Below are positions 1 through 9,000 of a DNA stretch of 21,789 bases, in pieces. Under the pieces are notes generated by a model. That model ran no database searches. It saw only the letters and a program-made list of their open reading frames with translations, and was not told where the DNA came from. The stretch spans positions 1 through 21,789 of the forward strand of contig DBHI01000016.1 in the NCBI GenBank assembly GCA_002296125.1. The letters run 5' to 3'. This stretch comes from Anaerolineales bacterium UBA832 (GTDB lineage Bacteria; Chloroflexota; Anaerolineae; Anaerolineales; UBA11657). How positions within the stretch are numbered: position 1 is the first letter of the stretch; each line of letters opens with the position of its first letter. A program made the translations under genes and the position numbers.

Positions 1-804
1 GCTACAGGCGCATCGTTGTTTTTTTTGTTTGGTCAAGTAGGTCTTGCTTTTGGTCCTGCATTAGGCGGTGTTTTAATAGAGAGATATGGTTCTGAAGGAA
101 TATTGTTTTTGACATTTTGTTCCTTGCCTATTGCTGTTTTTTGTATCTACAAACTACATATCAATAAAGTTGCTTTTATTGAGGTTCAACAGACATCCTC
201 AATAAAGAATGAAAATATGGCAATAGAATATGGGAACAAAGTTTTATTCATTGGTATTTTTGCTTTACTTGTAATGTTTAGAACTGCTCCTCAAGTAGCT
301 TCTATGACCTTTATACCCAAGTTGTTTTTTGACAGAGGTTATTCACCAGGTGCGTATGGTGTTGTAACTACTGTATTTATGGGTGGGACTGCTTTAGGTG
401 GTTTAGTTGGTGGGTATTTTTCTGACATAATGGGGAGATGGAAAGTGATTTGGTGGTCATTGCTTGCATCTGTATTACCAATGTATTATTATCCTATAAT
501 GGATGGAACTATGTTGTATGTTCTAGTATTTTTATCTGGGTTTTTTAATGGTGGTTCACATGCAGTTATTGTTGTCATAGCACAGTCTTTATTGCCTGGT
601 AGAAGAGCCCTTGCTTCTGGATTAATTATGGGATTTATGTTTGCTAGTGGTGCGTTAGGATCATATGCTATCGGTATTGCTGCTGATTATTATTCATTAG
701 TGTCAGCAATGCAAGTAAACGGTTTGCTGTGTTTATTAGGTTCATTAATTGCGCTAAATTTTTGGATCAAGTCCAAAAATTTAGCGCAACGTGGTTTGAT
801 GTAA
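1..804 (+). CDS. MFS efflux transporter, fosmidomycin-resistance (Fsr)-like, 5' truncated by window edge
   Basis: Inner-membrane transporter of the major facilitator superfamily; only the last 267 residues are present. The frame is open from base 1, and a TTG at 16 is an internal Leu, because the paralogue at 888 aligns straight through it and beyond. Visible are about seven hydrophobic segments, the mid-protein stretch FGPALGGVLIERYG, and the loop between later helices ending SDIMGRWK, which is an MFS signature loop (G-x-x-x-D-x-x-G-R). The family call comes mainly from the complete neighbour, which it resembles closely: 51 of 77 residues match over the block beginning FRTAP. The family exports small toxic compounds; the substrate here is unknown. 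Third-position AT richness matches the neighbours, so there is no sign of recent foreign origin. It stops at TAA 83 bp before its paralogue, probably co-transcribed with it. Confidence 0.88.
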   Translation, partial: ATGASLFFLFGQVGLAFGPALGGVLIERYGSEGILFLTFCSLPIAVFCIYKLHINKVAFIEVQQTSSIKNENMAIEYGNKVLFIGIFALLVMFRTAPQVASMTFIPKLFFDRGYSPGAYGVVTTVFMGGTALGGLVGGYFSDIMGRWKVIWWSLLASVLPMYYYPIMDGTMLYVLVFLSGFFNGGSHAVIVVIAQSLLPGRRALASGLIMGFMFASGALGSYAIGIAADYYSLVSAMQVNGLLCLLGSLIALNFWIKSKNLAQRGLM

Positions 805-843
805 GAAGCATTTATACTTTTAAATTATTGTGTTTGTATACGT

Positions 844-877
844 AATGAAATTATTAGGAAAATGAAATTATTAAAGG
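844..877 (+). repeat. 17-bp imperfect tandem repeat just ahead of the second MFS gene
   Basis: The 13-mer AATGAAATTATTA occurs at 844-856 and again at 861-873, giving a 17-bp period. Each copy is followed by a purine-rich ribosome-binding-like stretch (GGAA after the first, AAGGA after the second). The second supplies the Shine-Dalgarno for the ATG at 888. It looks like a small slippage duplication of a leader; a regulatory role is possible but not shown. Confidence 0.6.
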
Positions 878-887
878 ATTTGTGAAT

Positions 888-2078
888 ATGTTTCGACTGA
901 TTCGTGATCATTATTTTTTGGCTATATCTTTAAATCATTTTGCCGTAGATATGCTAAATAGTCAGTTGGCTTTATTAGTAGTGTTTTTAGCTCCAGCGTT
1001 AGATCTTAGTAATGCTGATATTGGCTTAATTGTTTTAATTTCTACCTCAGTTGGGTCATTGACACAGCCTATATTTGGTTGGTTAGCTGATAAATATGGG
1101 TTGAGATGGTTAAGTGGTGCATCTTTGCTATGGTTAATTTTATGGATGTCCTTTGGTGTTTTAATTTCAGTTAGATGGTCAATTCCAATGTTGATTGTTG
1201 GAGCACTTGGATCAGCTGGATTTCATGCAGCTGGAACAGAACGAGCTACAGATCGTGGAAATCTAATTTTGATAGGAAAGACAGCAACTGCTGCTTCAAT
1301 TTTCTTTTTGTTTGGATTAACTGGTCATGCTTTTGGTCCTGCTATAGGAGGTGTGATAATAGAACGGTTTGGTATGAGGGGTATACTGTTACTTACATTA
1401 GTAGCTTTACCAGTAGCTATTAATTCTATTTACAGATTGCATTGGTCTGTTAAAGACTCTGATACTTCTGAAGTATTAAGTGCTGATAAAAAAGAATCTA
1501 ATAGTCAAAATGCATATAAAAGAAATATGTGGGTTATAGTTGTTTTTGTTTTACTAGTACTTTTTAGAACTGCACCTGGAATGACATCTATGACATTTTT
1601 GCCAAAATTGTTTCAAGATAGGGGTTATAGCCCTGGAGGATATGGATTTATCACTTCTGTATACATGTTTGCTACAGCTATTGGTGGTCTAGCGGGTGGT
1701 ATGTTAGCAGATATCTGGGGTCGTCCACGTTTAATATTGTGGTCTTTATTGGCAGCAGTATTACCTATGTATTATTACCCTGTTATTGAGGGTAATTTGA
1801 TGTATCCGCTAATATTTGTAGCTGGATTTATGAACGGAGCTTCTTTTTCGGTGGTTGTAGTGTTGGCTCAATCTCTTTTGCCCAATAGTCGTGCATTAGC
1901 TTCAGGTTTGACTTTAGGGTTTATGTTTGCTAGTGGTTCATTAGGTGCATATTTGTTTGGTCTTGCTGCAGATCTTTATCCTTTACCTAATGTCCTTCAA
2001 TTAAATGCGGTTTTGTGTTTGTTGGCTGCCCTTTTGAGTTTGTTTTTACAGAAAGATGCATCAGCACAAAATGCCTGA
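888..2078 (+). CDS. MFS efflux transporter, fosmidomycin-resistance (Fsr)-like
   Basis: Complete 396-residue major facilitator protein with about 12 hydrophobic segments. The N-terminus (HFAVDMLNSQLALLVVFLAP) and the segment GFHAAGTERATDRG match the Fsr subgroup, whose members carry a related 'GFHP(E)G' element before helix 5. The N-terminal signature loop is GWLADKYGLRW, and the second-half counterpart is ADIWGRPR. Fsr proteins expel fosmidomycin and related compounds in Enterobacteria; here I infer only export of a small hydrophilic or phosphonate-like molecule. I chose ATG 888 because AAAGGA (873-878) lies 9 nt upstream; a GTG at 882, two codons earlier, would be only 3 nt from it. It is a tandem duplicate of the gene ending at 804. 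Possible terminator stem directly after the stop. Confidence 0.85.
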   Translation: MFRLIRDHYFLAISLNHFAVDMLNSQLALLVVFLAPALDLSNADIGLIVLISTSVGSLTQPIFGWLADKYGLRWLSGASLLWLILWMSFGVLISVRWSIPMLIVGALGSAGFHAAGTERATDRGNLILIGKTATAASIFFLFGLTGHAFGPAIGGVIIERFGMRGILLLTLVALPVAINSIYRLHWSVKDSDTSEVLSADKKESNSQNAYKRNMWVIVVFVLLVLFRTAPGMTSMTFLPKLFQDRGYSPGGYGFITSVYMFATAIGGLAGGMLADIWGRPRLILWSLLAAVLPMYYYPVIEGNLMYPLIFVAGFMNGASFSVVVVLAQSLLPNSRALASGLTLGFMFASGSLGAYLFGLAADLYPLPNVLQLNAVLCLLAALLSLFLQKDASAQNA

Positions 2079-2107
2079 TGTTGTAATTTATGATGTTAGC
2101 ATTTTTT
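2068..2107 (+). terminator. Possible weak intrinsic terminator after the MFS pair
   Basis: A 7-bp perfect stem, AAAATGC at 2068-2074 with GCATTTT at 2099-2105, straddles the MFS stop codon and ends in a T run. The loop is long (24 nt) and the stem is A/T-rich, so it is a weak candidate. Confidence 0.3.
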
Positions 2108-2215
2108 GGATGTAGAAAACATTCTGTTATATTGTTTGTATTGTGATACTATTTTGAATTAAATGGTGTATATTAGTATCTATTGATCTACTAGATTTGT
2201 TGGAGTGAATGATTT

Positions 2216-3976
2216 ATGTTGAAAACACATGTATGTGGAGACGTTAATTTTGATAATATTGGTGATGTTATTACTCTTGCTGGGTGGGTACATCGTAGGA
2301 GAGATCATGGCGGTCTCACATTTGTTGATTTACGTGATAGATGGGGAATAGTCCAGGTAGTATCTGATCCAAATTATGAGAAATCGCATGAAATCATGAC
2401 TAAACTTAGGTCAGAATATGTTGTAAGTGTGACTGGAGTGGTTCGTGCTCGTCCGGATGGATCTTCTAATCCTGATATGCTTACTGGAGAAATTGAATTA
2501 GTGGCTCAGGAAGTAGAAATATTGAATTCGTCAAAAACCCCTCCATTTGATATCAATAAATTTTCCAAGGTAGATGAGTCTCTTCGTCAAAAATATCGTT
2601 ATCTTGATTTACGTCGTAATCATATGCTTAAAAACTTGAGTTTAAGACATGATATTGTATGTTTTATTAGAAACAAATTGTCAGACTATGAGTTTATCGA
2701 AGTTGAGACTCCTATATTGTTTAAGACTACTCCAGAAGGAGCAAGAGATTATTTGGTTCCGAGTCGTGTCCATAGTGGTAAATTTTACGCGTTACCTCAG
2801 TCTCCCCAACAATTGAAACAACTCTTGATGGTCGCAGGTTTTGAAAAATATTTCCAAATAGCACGTTGTTTTAGAGATGAGGATCAGCGTGGTGACAGGC
2901 AGCCTGAGTTTACGCAACTTGATCTTGAAATGGCATTTGTTGAGAGAGAGGATATTTTGAATCTAATGGAAGCATTAGTTGTGGATATGGTGTCCGATTT
3001 AACGGACATGAAGTTTCAGGAAAAGCCTTGGCCAAGATTTACTAGTGAGGAGGTTCTAAGTCGCTTCGGTACTGATAAGCCTGATCTGCGTTTTGGGATG
3101 GAGTTAGTAGATGTGACGGAATTGGTCTCGGATAGTGATCTTAGGATATTTTCGGAAGCGGAAGTGGTCAAGGGCATTAGAGCTGAAAAATGTGGGAGCT
3201 TTAGTCGTAAGCAGATTGATTCTCTTACTGAATTTGTACGTAATTATGGTGCTGGTGGTTTGGCGTGGGCAATTATTGGGGATGATGGAACAATTTCAAG
3301 ATCTTCGTTTATGAAGCATCTTCAAATTGAGATACAGAATGATATTGTAAAAAAAATGGAAGGTTTAACAGGTGATTTGTTGTTGTTTGTAGCATCTTCT
3401 AAAGAAATTGTACATGAATCCTTGTCTAATCTTCGGTTAAAGATATCTAATGAAACGTTGGATCTTGATCCAAATATTTTGTCGTTTTGTTGGGTAATTG
3501 ATTTTCCATTATTTAATTGGAATCATGAAGAGAATCGTTGGGATCCTAGTCATCATTTGTTTACCTCTCCTATGATAGAAGATATTCCACTTCTAGATCG
3601 TAAACCAGGCGAGGCACGTGGGTCTCAGTATGATATGGTTTGTAATGGTTATGAAATGGCTGGGGGTTCCATTAGAATTCATGAACGGGAACTTCAGAAA
3701 AAGATTTTTGATCTTATAGGTTTAGAGGAAAAAGTTGCTTTGGAAAGGTTCGGACATATGCTTGAAGCATTTGAGTATGGTACTCCTCCTCATGGAGGTA
3801 TTGCTCTCGGAATTGATCGTTTGGCAATGCTGTTAGCTAAGGAAAAAAATATTAGGGAAGTTATAGCATTTCCTAAATCGCAGCAGGCGTCTGATTTAAT
3901 GGTTGGAGCTCCATCTGATGTTGACTTAGATCAGTTAAGTGATCTAAATATTCAGTTGAGTCTTAATAAGGAATAA
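2216..3976 (+). CDS. aspS: Aspartyl-tRNA synthetase, bacterial type, probably non-discriminating
   Basis: Cytoplasmic class II synthetase charging tRNA with aspartate. It is 586 residues, the usual bacterial length. Domains in order: N-terminal OB-fold anticodon-binding domain (about 1-105, with WVHRRRDHGGLTFVDLRDR); class II core with motif 2 at 219-235 (FRDEDQRGDRQPEFTQ) and motif 3 at 527-538 (GGIALGIDRLAM, catalytic Arg535); and the bacterial GAD insertion between (about 280-400). ATG 2216 has GGAG at 2202-2205 upstream. His31 and the Gly in RPDGS (Gly82) match residues reported to relax tRNA specificity in Pseudomonas aeruginosa AspRS, so this enzyme may also make Asp-tRNA-Asn for amidation by GatCAB. 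That is inference; no asnS or gat genes are in the window. It appears to be a single-gene unit, followed by a 317-bp gap. tRNA-Asp lies about 7.8 kb downstream. Confidence 0.97.
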   Translation: MLKTHVCGDVNFDNIGDVITLAGWVHRRRDHGGLTFVDLRDRWGIVQVVSDPNYEKSHEIMTKLRSEYVVSVTGVVRARPDGSSNPDMLTGEIELVAQEVEILNSSKTPPFDINKFSKVDESLRQKYRYLDLRRNHMLKNLSLRHDIVCFIRNKLSDYEFIEVETPILFKTTPEGARDYLVPSRVHSGKFYALPQSPQQLKQLLMVAGFEKYFQIARCFRDEDQRGDRQPEFTQLDLEMAFVEREDILNLMEALVVDMVSDLTDMKFQEKPWPRFTSEEVLSRFGTDKPDLRFGMELVDVTELVSDSDLRIFSEAEVVKGIRAEKCGSFSRKQIDSLTEFVRNYGAGGLAWAIIGDDGTISRSSFMKHLQIEIQNDIVKKMEGLTGDLLLFVASSKEIVHESLSNLRLKISNETLDLDPNILSFCWVIDFPLFNWNHEENRWDPSHHLFTSPMIEDIPLLDRKPGEARGSQYDMVCNGYEMAGGSIRIHERELQKKIFDLIGLEEKVALERFGHMLEAFEYGTPPHGGIALGIDRLAMLLAKEKNIREVIAFPKSQQASDLMVGAPSDVDLDQLSDLNIQLSLNKE

Positions 3977-4237
3977 TTTGACTAAAGTACTTGCTGGTAT
4001 CTGAAGTTAATGTTAACATGGTATTGACCCTGCAATGTTAGTGATGATGTGTATGATGCTGTGTCAACATTATTAATATTTAGTACAAAATTCATAAGGG
4101 AATGCGATAGGCCTTGGCCAAGGCAGGGCTTTATGATTTGTACTTAGTCTGCTACAAGCAGGCGCAGTATCTCACAAGCACACTGCATGGCGGGGTTATA
4201 GTTACAGTTAGGAAAACTAGCGAAAAATTGTAGATTC
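3977..4237. other. Long intergenic region with a GC-rich, hairpin-bearing island (candidate structured RNA)
   Basis: No convincing gene is seen. Positions 4103-4194 contain about 50 G/C in 92 bases (54%), against about 35% in surrounding coding sequence. Within and just after the island are a perfect 14-bp palindrome GCCTTGGCCAAGGC (4111-4124), a hairpin CTGC-TACAA-GCAG (about 4149-4161), a stem GCAGT/ACTGC with a 13-nt loop (about 4165-4187), and GTTAG-GAAAA-CTAGC (4207-4221, one G-T pair). In AT-rich genomes such islands often mark structured RNAs, but I recognise no 6S, SRP, RNase P or tmRNA signature. The start of the gap has short AATGTT/AACATT repeats only. The 70-codon minus-strand frame here has no RBS or family resemblance and overlaps the next gene. 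Confidence 0.4.
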
Positions 4238-4267
4238 TTGACACTATTACGATAAGTGTGATATTCT
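4238..4267 (+). promoter_or_regulatory. Sigma70-type promoter for the MBL-fold hydrolase gene
   Basis: Consensus -35 TTGACA (4238-4243), 18-bp spacer, and -10 TATTCT (4262-4267) preceded by the extended -10 dinucleotide TG (4259-4260). The expected start site is near 4274, leaving a short leader with AGGAAAGG (4280-4287) before the TTG start at 4294. Confidence 0.65.
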
Positions 4268-4293
4268 GAGTTGGAAATTAGGAAAGGTGAAAT

Positions 4294-5160
4294 TTGACAC
4301 AAATTGAAAGAGTTACAGACGATATTTACGTATTTACTAGCGAATTGTACGCACAAGTGACGGCTGGAGTAATTAATACTCGTCTAGGTGCTATTGTTGT
4401 AGATACATTGCCATATCCAGTTGAAGCAAGAAAGATAAAATCTTTTGTAGAAGATCAACTGTCTTCTCGTGTTCGTTTTGTTATTAATACTCATTATCAT
4501 GCTGACCATGTGTATGGTACAGCTGTTTTTTCTGGTGCGCAGGTGATATCTCATGAACTTTGTAGGAATTTGTTGGCAACAACTGGAGTTGAGAGTTTGA
4601 CAGCATCAAAAAATGAGTCTTCAGATTTATTTGATGTAAAAATTGTTCTACCACAGATTACATTTGATTCAGGACAATTTAGGTTGCGTCTTGGAGGCAA
4701 AACTGTTGTAATTCATCATTCTCCAGGTCATAGTAAAGATGTAGTTAATGTATTGGTAGAAGAAGATCAGGTTTTGTTTGCTTCTGATACTGTGATGCCT
4801 GTACCAGTTTTTCCAGATGGTGATATTAAACAGTTGATGAAGTCACTGGAGGTTATACGTGATATGTCATCTGAACTAACTAATTTGGTGCAGGGACATG
4901 GTCCTGTTATTTTGCGTGGAGAAGTAATGTCATATGTAGAAGAAAAGATCCAATATCTCACAAAAATCGATAAAGATGTTCGGGGAGTTCTAAAACGAAA
5001 AGCTAGTAAAAATACTCTCAAGAAAATTGATTTGGAATCTGTAGGAATAGATCGTGCGACATTAGGTGGATTAGCTGAACAATTGCATTTCACTAATCTA
5101 GAAACACTATATGATCGTCTAAAGAGGTACGTGAAGCCATATCCTAGTCTTCGCGACTAG
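4294..5160 (+). CDS. Metallo-beta-lactamase-fold hydrolase (glyoxalase II-like)
   Basis: A 288-residue dinuclear metal hydrolase of the MBL superfamily. All expected metal ligands are visible: the HxHxDH motif in NTHYHADH (His67, His69, Asp71, His72), His146 in HHSPGHS, Asp165 in FASDT, and His202 in VQGHGP. No signal peptide is seen, so it should act in the cytoplasm. Residues from about 215 onward form a charged, probably helical C-terminal extension (KRKASKNTLKKI) that is not part of the core fold. Substrate cannot be read from sequence; glyoxalase II-like thioesters or other esters and lactams are all possible. The start is TTG, supported by AGGAAAGG ending 6 nt upstream and by the well-placed promoter at 4238-4267. 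An ATG start would remove part of the first beta strand. Monocistronic, with its own promoter and a terminator at 5232-5279. Confidence 0.85.
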   Translation: MTQIERVTDDIYVFTSELYAQVTAGVINTRLGAIVVDTLPYPVEARKIKSFVEDQLSSRVRFVINTHYHADHVYGTAVFSGAQVISHELCRNLLATTGVESLTASKNESSDLFDVKIVLPQITFDSGQFRLRLGGKTVVIHHSPGHSKDVVNVLVEEDQVLFASDTVMPVPVFPDGDIKQLMKSLEVIRDMSSELTNLVQGHGPVILRGEVMSYVEEKIQYLTKIDKDVRGVLKRKASKNTLKKIDLESVGIDRATLGGLAEQLHFTNLETLYDRLKRYVKPYPSLRD

Positions 5161-5231
5161 TATGTGCAAATAAGAGATCGAGTAAGATCATTATGGTGAT
5201 ATCGTCAGTTATTGTTCAGATTAAAAAGGTT

Positions 5232-5279
5232 ACGCTCTCGACTTTGATAAATAAGTTGCAGAGCGTTTTCTGTTTTTAT
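5232..5279 (+). terminator. Intrinsic terminator after the MBL-fold gene
   Basis: Stem ACGCTCT (5232-5238) with AGAGCGT (5260-5266) is a perfect 7 bp, then a small internal loop, then ACTT (5241-5244) with AAGT (5253-5256). It is followed by a T-rich tract broken by CTG and ending at about 5278. Confidence 0.7.
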
Positions 5280-5299
5280 CATTATTGGGATGATAGATC

Positions 5300-6013
5300 A
5301 TGACAGAATTATTGTATTTAACAAATGCATATTTGTATGAGTTTGACGCTAGGGTTGTTGACGTATCTAACGATGGTCATGTTATGTTAGATTGCACTTG
5401 TTTTTATCCTAGTGGTGGAGGTCAACCTTGTGATAGTGGTACATTAAATTTTGAAAATACACAGTGCAATGTACTTAAGGTTGTGAAAGAAGGTAATCAG
5501 ATATGGCATGTTATTGATGAGGAGTATTGTCCCAATATAGGTCAATCTGTAAAAGGTTTGATAGATTGGGATTTGCGTTACAATTTGATGCGTACACATA
5601 CAGCTATGCATATACTTTGCGGTGTAATTTGGCGTGATTATGGAGCTAGTGTTACAGGTGGTAATATGACTCCTTTACGTGGAAGAATGGATTTTGAATT
5701 TGCTAATATGACTATTGATTTGGTGAAAGACATAGAATCAAGTATTAATGTTGAGATCAATAAGGCCCGTGATGTAAAAGTTAATGTTATGCCAAGAGAT
5801 GAAGCTTTTCAAATTCCTGACTTAATACGTACTAAGATTAATTTGTTGCCAAAAGGAATTACTGAAGTTAGAACAGTAGAGATTGTAGGTCTTGACTTGC
5901 AAGCTGATGGAGGTACTCATGTGTCTAATACACAAGAAGTAGGACAGATGCATATTGTTGACTATAAAAGCAAGGGAAGAATAAATAAACGTCTAGTGAT
6001 TGAGATTTCTTAA
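5300..6013 (+). CDS. Alanyl-tRNA editing protein, AlaX type
   Basis: A 237-residue free-standing relative of the AlaRS editing domain, expected to hydrolyse Ser-tRNA-Ala or Gly-tRNA-Ala in the cytoplasm. The N-terminal part is the small beta-barrel with FYPSGGGQPCDSG (35-47). The editing site has HTAMH (His100, His104) and the C-terminal element DLQADGGTHV (Asp203, His207). In AlaRS and many AlaX proteins the third zinc ligand is Cys in 'CGGTH'; here Asp203 stands in its place. I believe other AlaX members also have Asp there, so it need not be inactive. ATG 5300 follows a weak GGGATGAT. It stops 10 nt before the ileS ATG, so the two are co-transcribed and probably translationally coupled: a trans-editing factor joined to a synthetase gene. 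The AlaRS catalytic domain is absent and the length suits AlaX-M. Confidence 0.85.
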   Translation: MTELLYLTNAYLYEFDARVVDVSNDGHVMLDCTCFYPSGGGQPCDSGTLNFENTQCNVLKVVKEGNQIWHVIDEEYCPNIGQSVKGLIDWDLRYNLMRTHTAMHILCGVIWRDYGASVTGGNMTPLRGRMDFEFANMTIDLVKDIESSINVEINKARDVKVNVMPRDEAFQIPDLIRTKINLLPKGITEVRTVEIVGLDLQADGGTHVSNTQEVGQMHIVDYKSKGRINKRLVIEIS

Positions 6014-6023
6014 GGTTAAAGTT

Positions 6024-9000
6024 ATGAAATTCAAGCCAGTAAATTCAAGACTTGATATAGAAAATATGGAGTTAGAAGTTCTTAAGTTTTGGAAAGACAA
6101 TCAAGTATTTAAGAAATCCATGGAATCACGTGAAGATGGAAGAACGTATGTGTTTTATGAAGGTCCACCAACTGCAAATGGTTTGCCAGGTAGCCATCAT
6201 GTTCTATCACGTGCATTTAAGGATATATTTCCGCGTTACAGAGTTATGCGAGGAGATTATGTGTTGAGGAGAGGTGGATGGGATACACATGGTCTCCCTG
6301 TAGAAATTGAGGTTGAAAAGCAACTTGGTCTTACTGGTAAAGAACAAATAGAATCTTATGGTATTTCACAATTCAATGCTCAATGTCGACAATCTGCTTT
6401 CGAATACATTCAGGAATGGGAAAAGTTAACTGATCGCATAGGATTTTGGGTAGATCTGGAAACAGCATATGTAACATTTGAAAATGACTATATAGAATCA
6501 ATATGGTGGATACTGAAGCAATTATCTGAGAAAGAGTTGATATATAAAGGCTTTAAGGTGGTGCCATATTGCACCAGGTGTGGCACAGCACTTTCTGATC
6601 ATGAACTTTCATTGGGTTATCAAGACAATACGTCTGACCCCTCTATATTTGTTAAATTTCCTTTGAAGGATTTATCTAATACATCTTTGTTAATATGGAC
6701 AACTACTCCATGGACTTTACCAGGTAACGTTGGAGTAGCAGTTAATCCTGAAGTTGATTATGTAACTGTTGAGTTAGAAGATGCGACTAGTTTGATTGTG
6801 GCAAAAGCACTTTGTACTACATTATTTACGGATGATACTAAATATAGTGTAACAGGAGAAATGAAAGGTACAGAATTAGTTGGTATGGAGTATGAACCTC
6901 CTTATAGCTTTATTCCTTTTGAAGGTAAGGCACATTATGTCATTTCTGCAGATTTTGTGACTACTTCTGAAGGTACTGGAGTTGTTCATATGGCTGCAGC
7001 ATTTGGAGCTGATGATATGATGGTTGCAACCAAATATGATTTGCCAATTTTGATGACAGTCGATGAAAAAGGATGTTTTGTGAAAGAGGTTGTGCCATGG
7101 TCTTCTATGTGGGTCAAGGATGCAGATCCTCTGATTATTGATGACTTAGTAGAAAAAAATCTAATGTTTAAGCATGAAAAATATCTTCATACGTATCCTT
7201 TTTGCTGGAGATGTAATACTCCATTGTTGTATATGGCACGAAGCACTTGGTACATTTCAACCACTACATTTAAATCTCGTTTAGTTGAATTAAACAAAAC
7301 TATAAATTGGTATCCTCATCATATTAGAGATGGAAGATTTGGTAATTGGTTGGATAATAATGTTGACTGGGCCTTAGGTAGAGACCGTTATTGGGGCACT
7401 CCATTACCTATATGGATGGATGAAGATGGAGATTGGCTGATTGTAGGATCTGTTCAGGAGTTGTCTGAATTAACTGACAGTAATTGTTCCGAGCTTGATT
7501 TACATAGACCGTATGTTGACGAAATAGTGTTTCCCAATCCCAAAACTGGTAAACAAATGAGTAGAGTTCCTGAGGTTATAGACGTATGGTTTGATTCGGG
7601 TGCAATGCCTATTGCTCAATGGCACTATCCATTTGAGAACTCAGAGATTTTTGACCAACAGTTTCCTGCTAACTATATATGTGAAGCAGTTGATCAGACT
7701 CGAGGATGGTTTTATTCTCTTCATGCTATATCAACCATGTTATTTAATAGTGTTGCATTTAAGAATGTAGCTTGTTTGGGGCTTATATTGGATGAGAATG
7801 GTCAGAAAATGTCTAAATCTAAAGGCAATATTGTTGATCCGTGGGATGTTATTGATAAGCATGGTGCGGATGCTTTTAGATGGTACTTGTATACTGCCAG
7901 CCCAGCAGGTCAAGAAAGAAGATTTTCGACTGATTTAGTAGGAGAAGTTGTAAGAAATTTTACGCTTACATTGTGGAATACATATGCATTTTTTGTGACT
8001 TATGCAAATCTAGATAGTTGGTCTCCAAATTCTGATTTTGATGTAGAAGATAAAGGTTCTGACATAGATCTATGGATTATATCTGAGTTAAATAATTTAG
8101 TTAAAGATGTAACAGATGCTTTAGAAAATTATGATGCTACTGGAGCTACTCGACCAATTGAACGATTTGTTGATTTGTTGTCAAATTGGTATGTGCGTCT
8201 TTCGAGACGTCGATTCTGGAAAACAGAAGATGATTCTGATAAGAAAGCAGCTTATGCCACATTATATCAATGCTTGTTAACTATTAGTAAATTATTAGCT
8301 CCGTCAATGCCATTTATTGCAGATGAACTTTATCGTAATTTGATATTGGATGACGATGAATCGAAAAATTCTGTTCATTTGTCAGATTGGCCAGATTATG
8401 ATGCTCATTTGATAGATCAAAATCTTAATGAAGAAATGAGATTGATTCAGAAACTTGTGTCCCTAGGTCATAACGCTCGCCAAAGTGCTCAGTTGAAGGT
8501 TAGGCAACCATTGTCAGAGGTGGTATTTTGGGCTGGAGGGAAAACTAAAGATAATTTGATTGAACGATATGCAGGATTGATTTCAACTGAATTAAATGTT
8601 AAAAAAGTTCGATGGCTTGATTCAGCTGATGAAGCAATTGTTTATACATTACATCCATTACCAAAACAGCTTGGTCAAAAGTATGGAAGTCTTTTTCCGG
8701 GTATTAGAGAGGCAATTAAAACATTAGATCCTGTGGATGCATCTAGCAAATTATTGGGGGGTGAAAATGTTAGAGTTATAGTTGGTTCAGATGATATTGA
8801 TATATTACCAGACGAAATTGAAGTTCGAGTTCAATCACGTAAGGGTTTTGCCACAGCAGAAGAAGGAGGTCTTGTTGCAGGTTTGGTAACTGATTTGACT
8901 GAAGATTTGATAATGGAAGGCTTGGCACGTGAATTTGTTAGAAAAGTACAGGATTTGAGAAAATCAAATGGTTTTGATATTTCTGATCGTATTAGTATTA

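Noticed and set aside
1175..1423. 82-codon frame inside the second MFS gene
   Set aside because: A Trp/Cys/Ser-rich frame-shifted shadow of a transmembrane-coding region.
4294..4300. TTGACAC at the MBL start as a second -35 element
   Set aside because: It is the first codons of the gene (TTG start, Thr) and has no downstream -10 or gene to serve.
4144..4356. 70-codon minus-strand frame covering the aspS-MBL gap
   Set aside because: No RBS or recognisable motif. It overlaps the 5' end of the MBL-fold gene and its promoter and includes the hairpin-rich island; better explained as non-coding.
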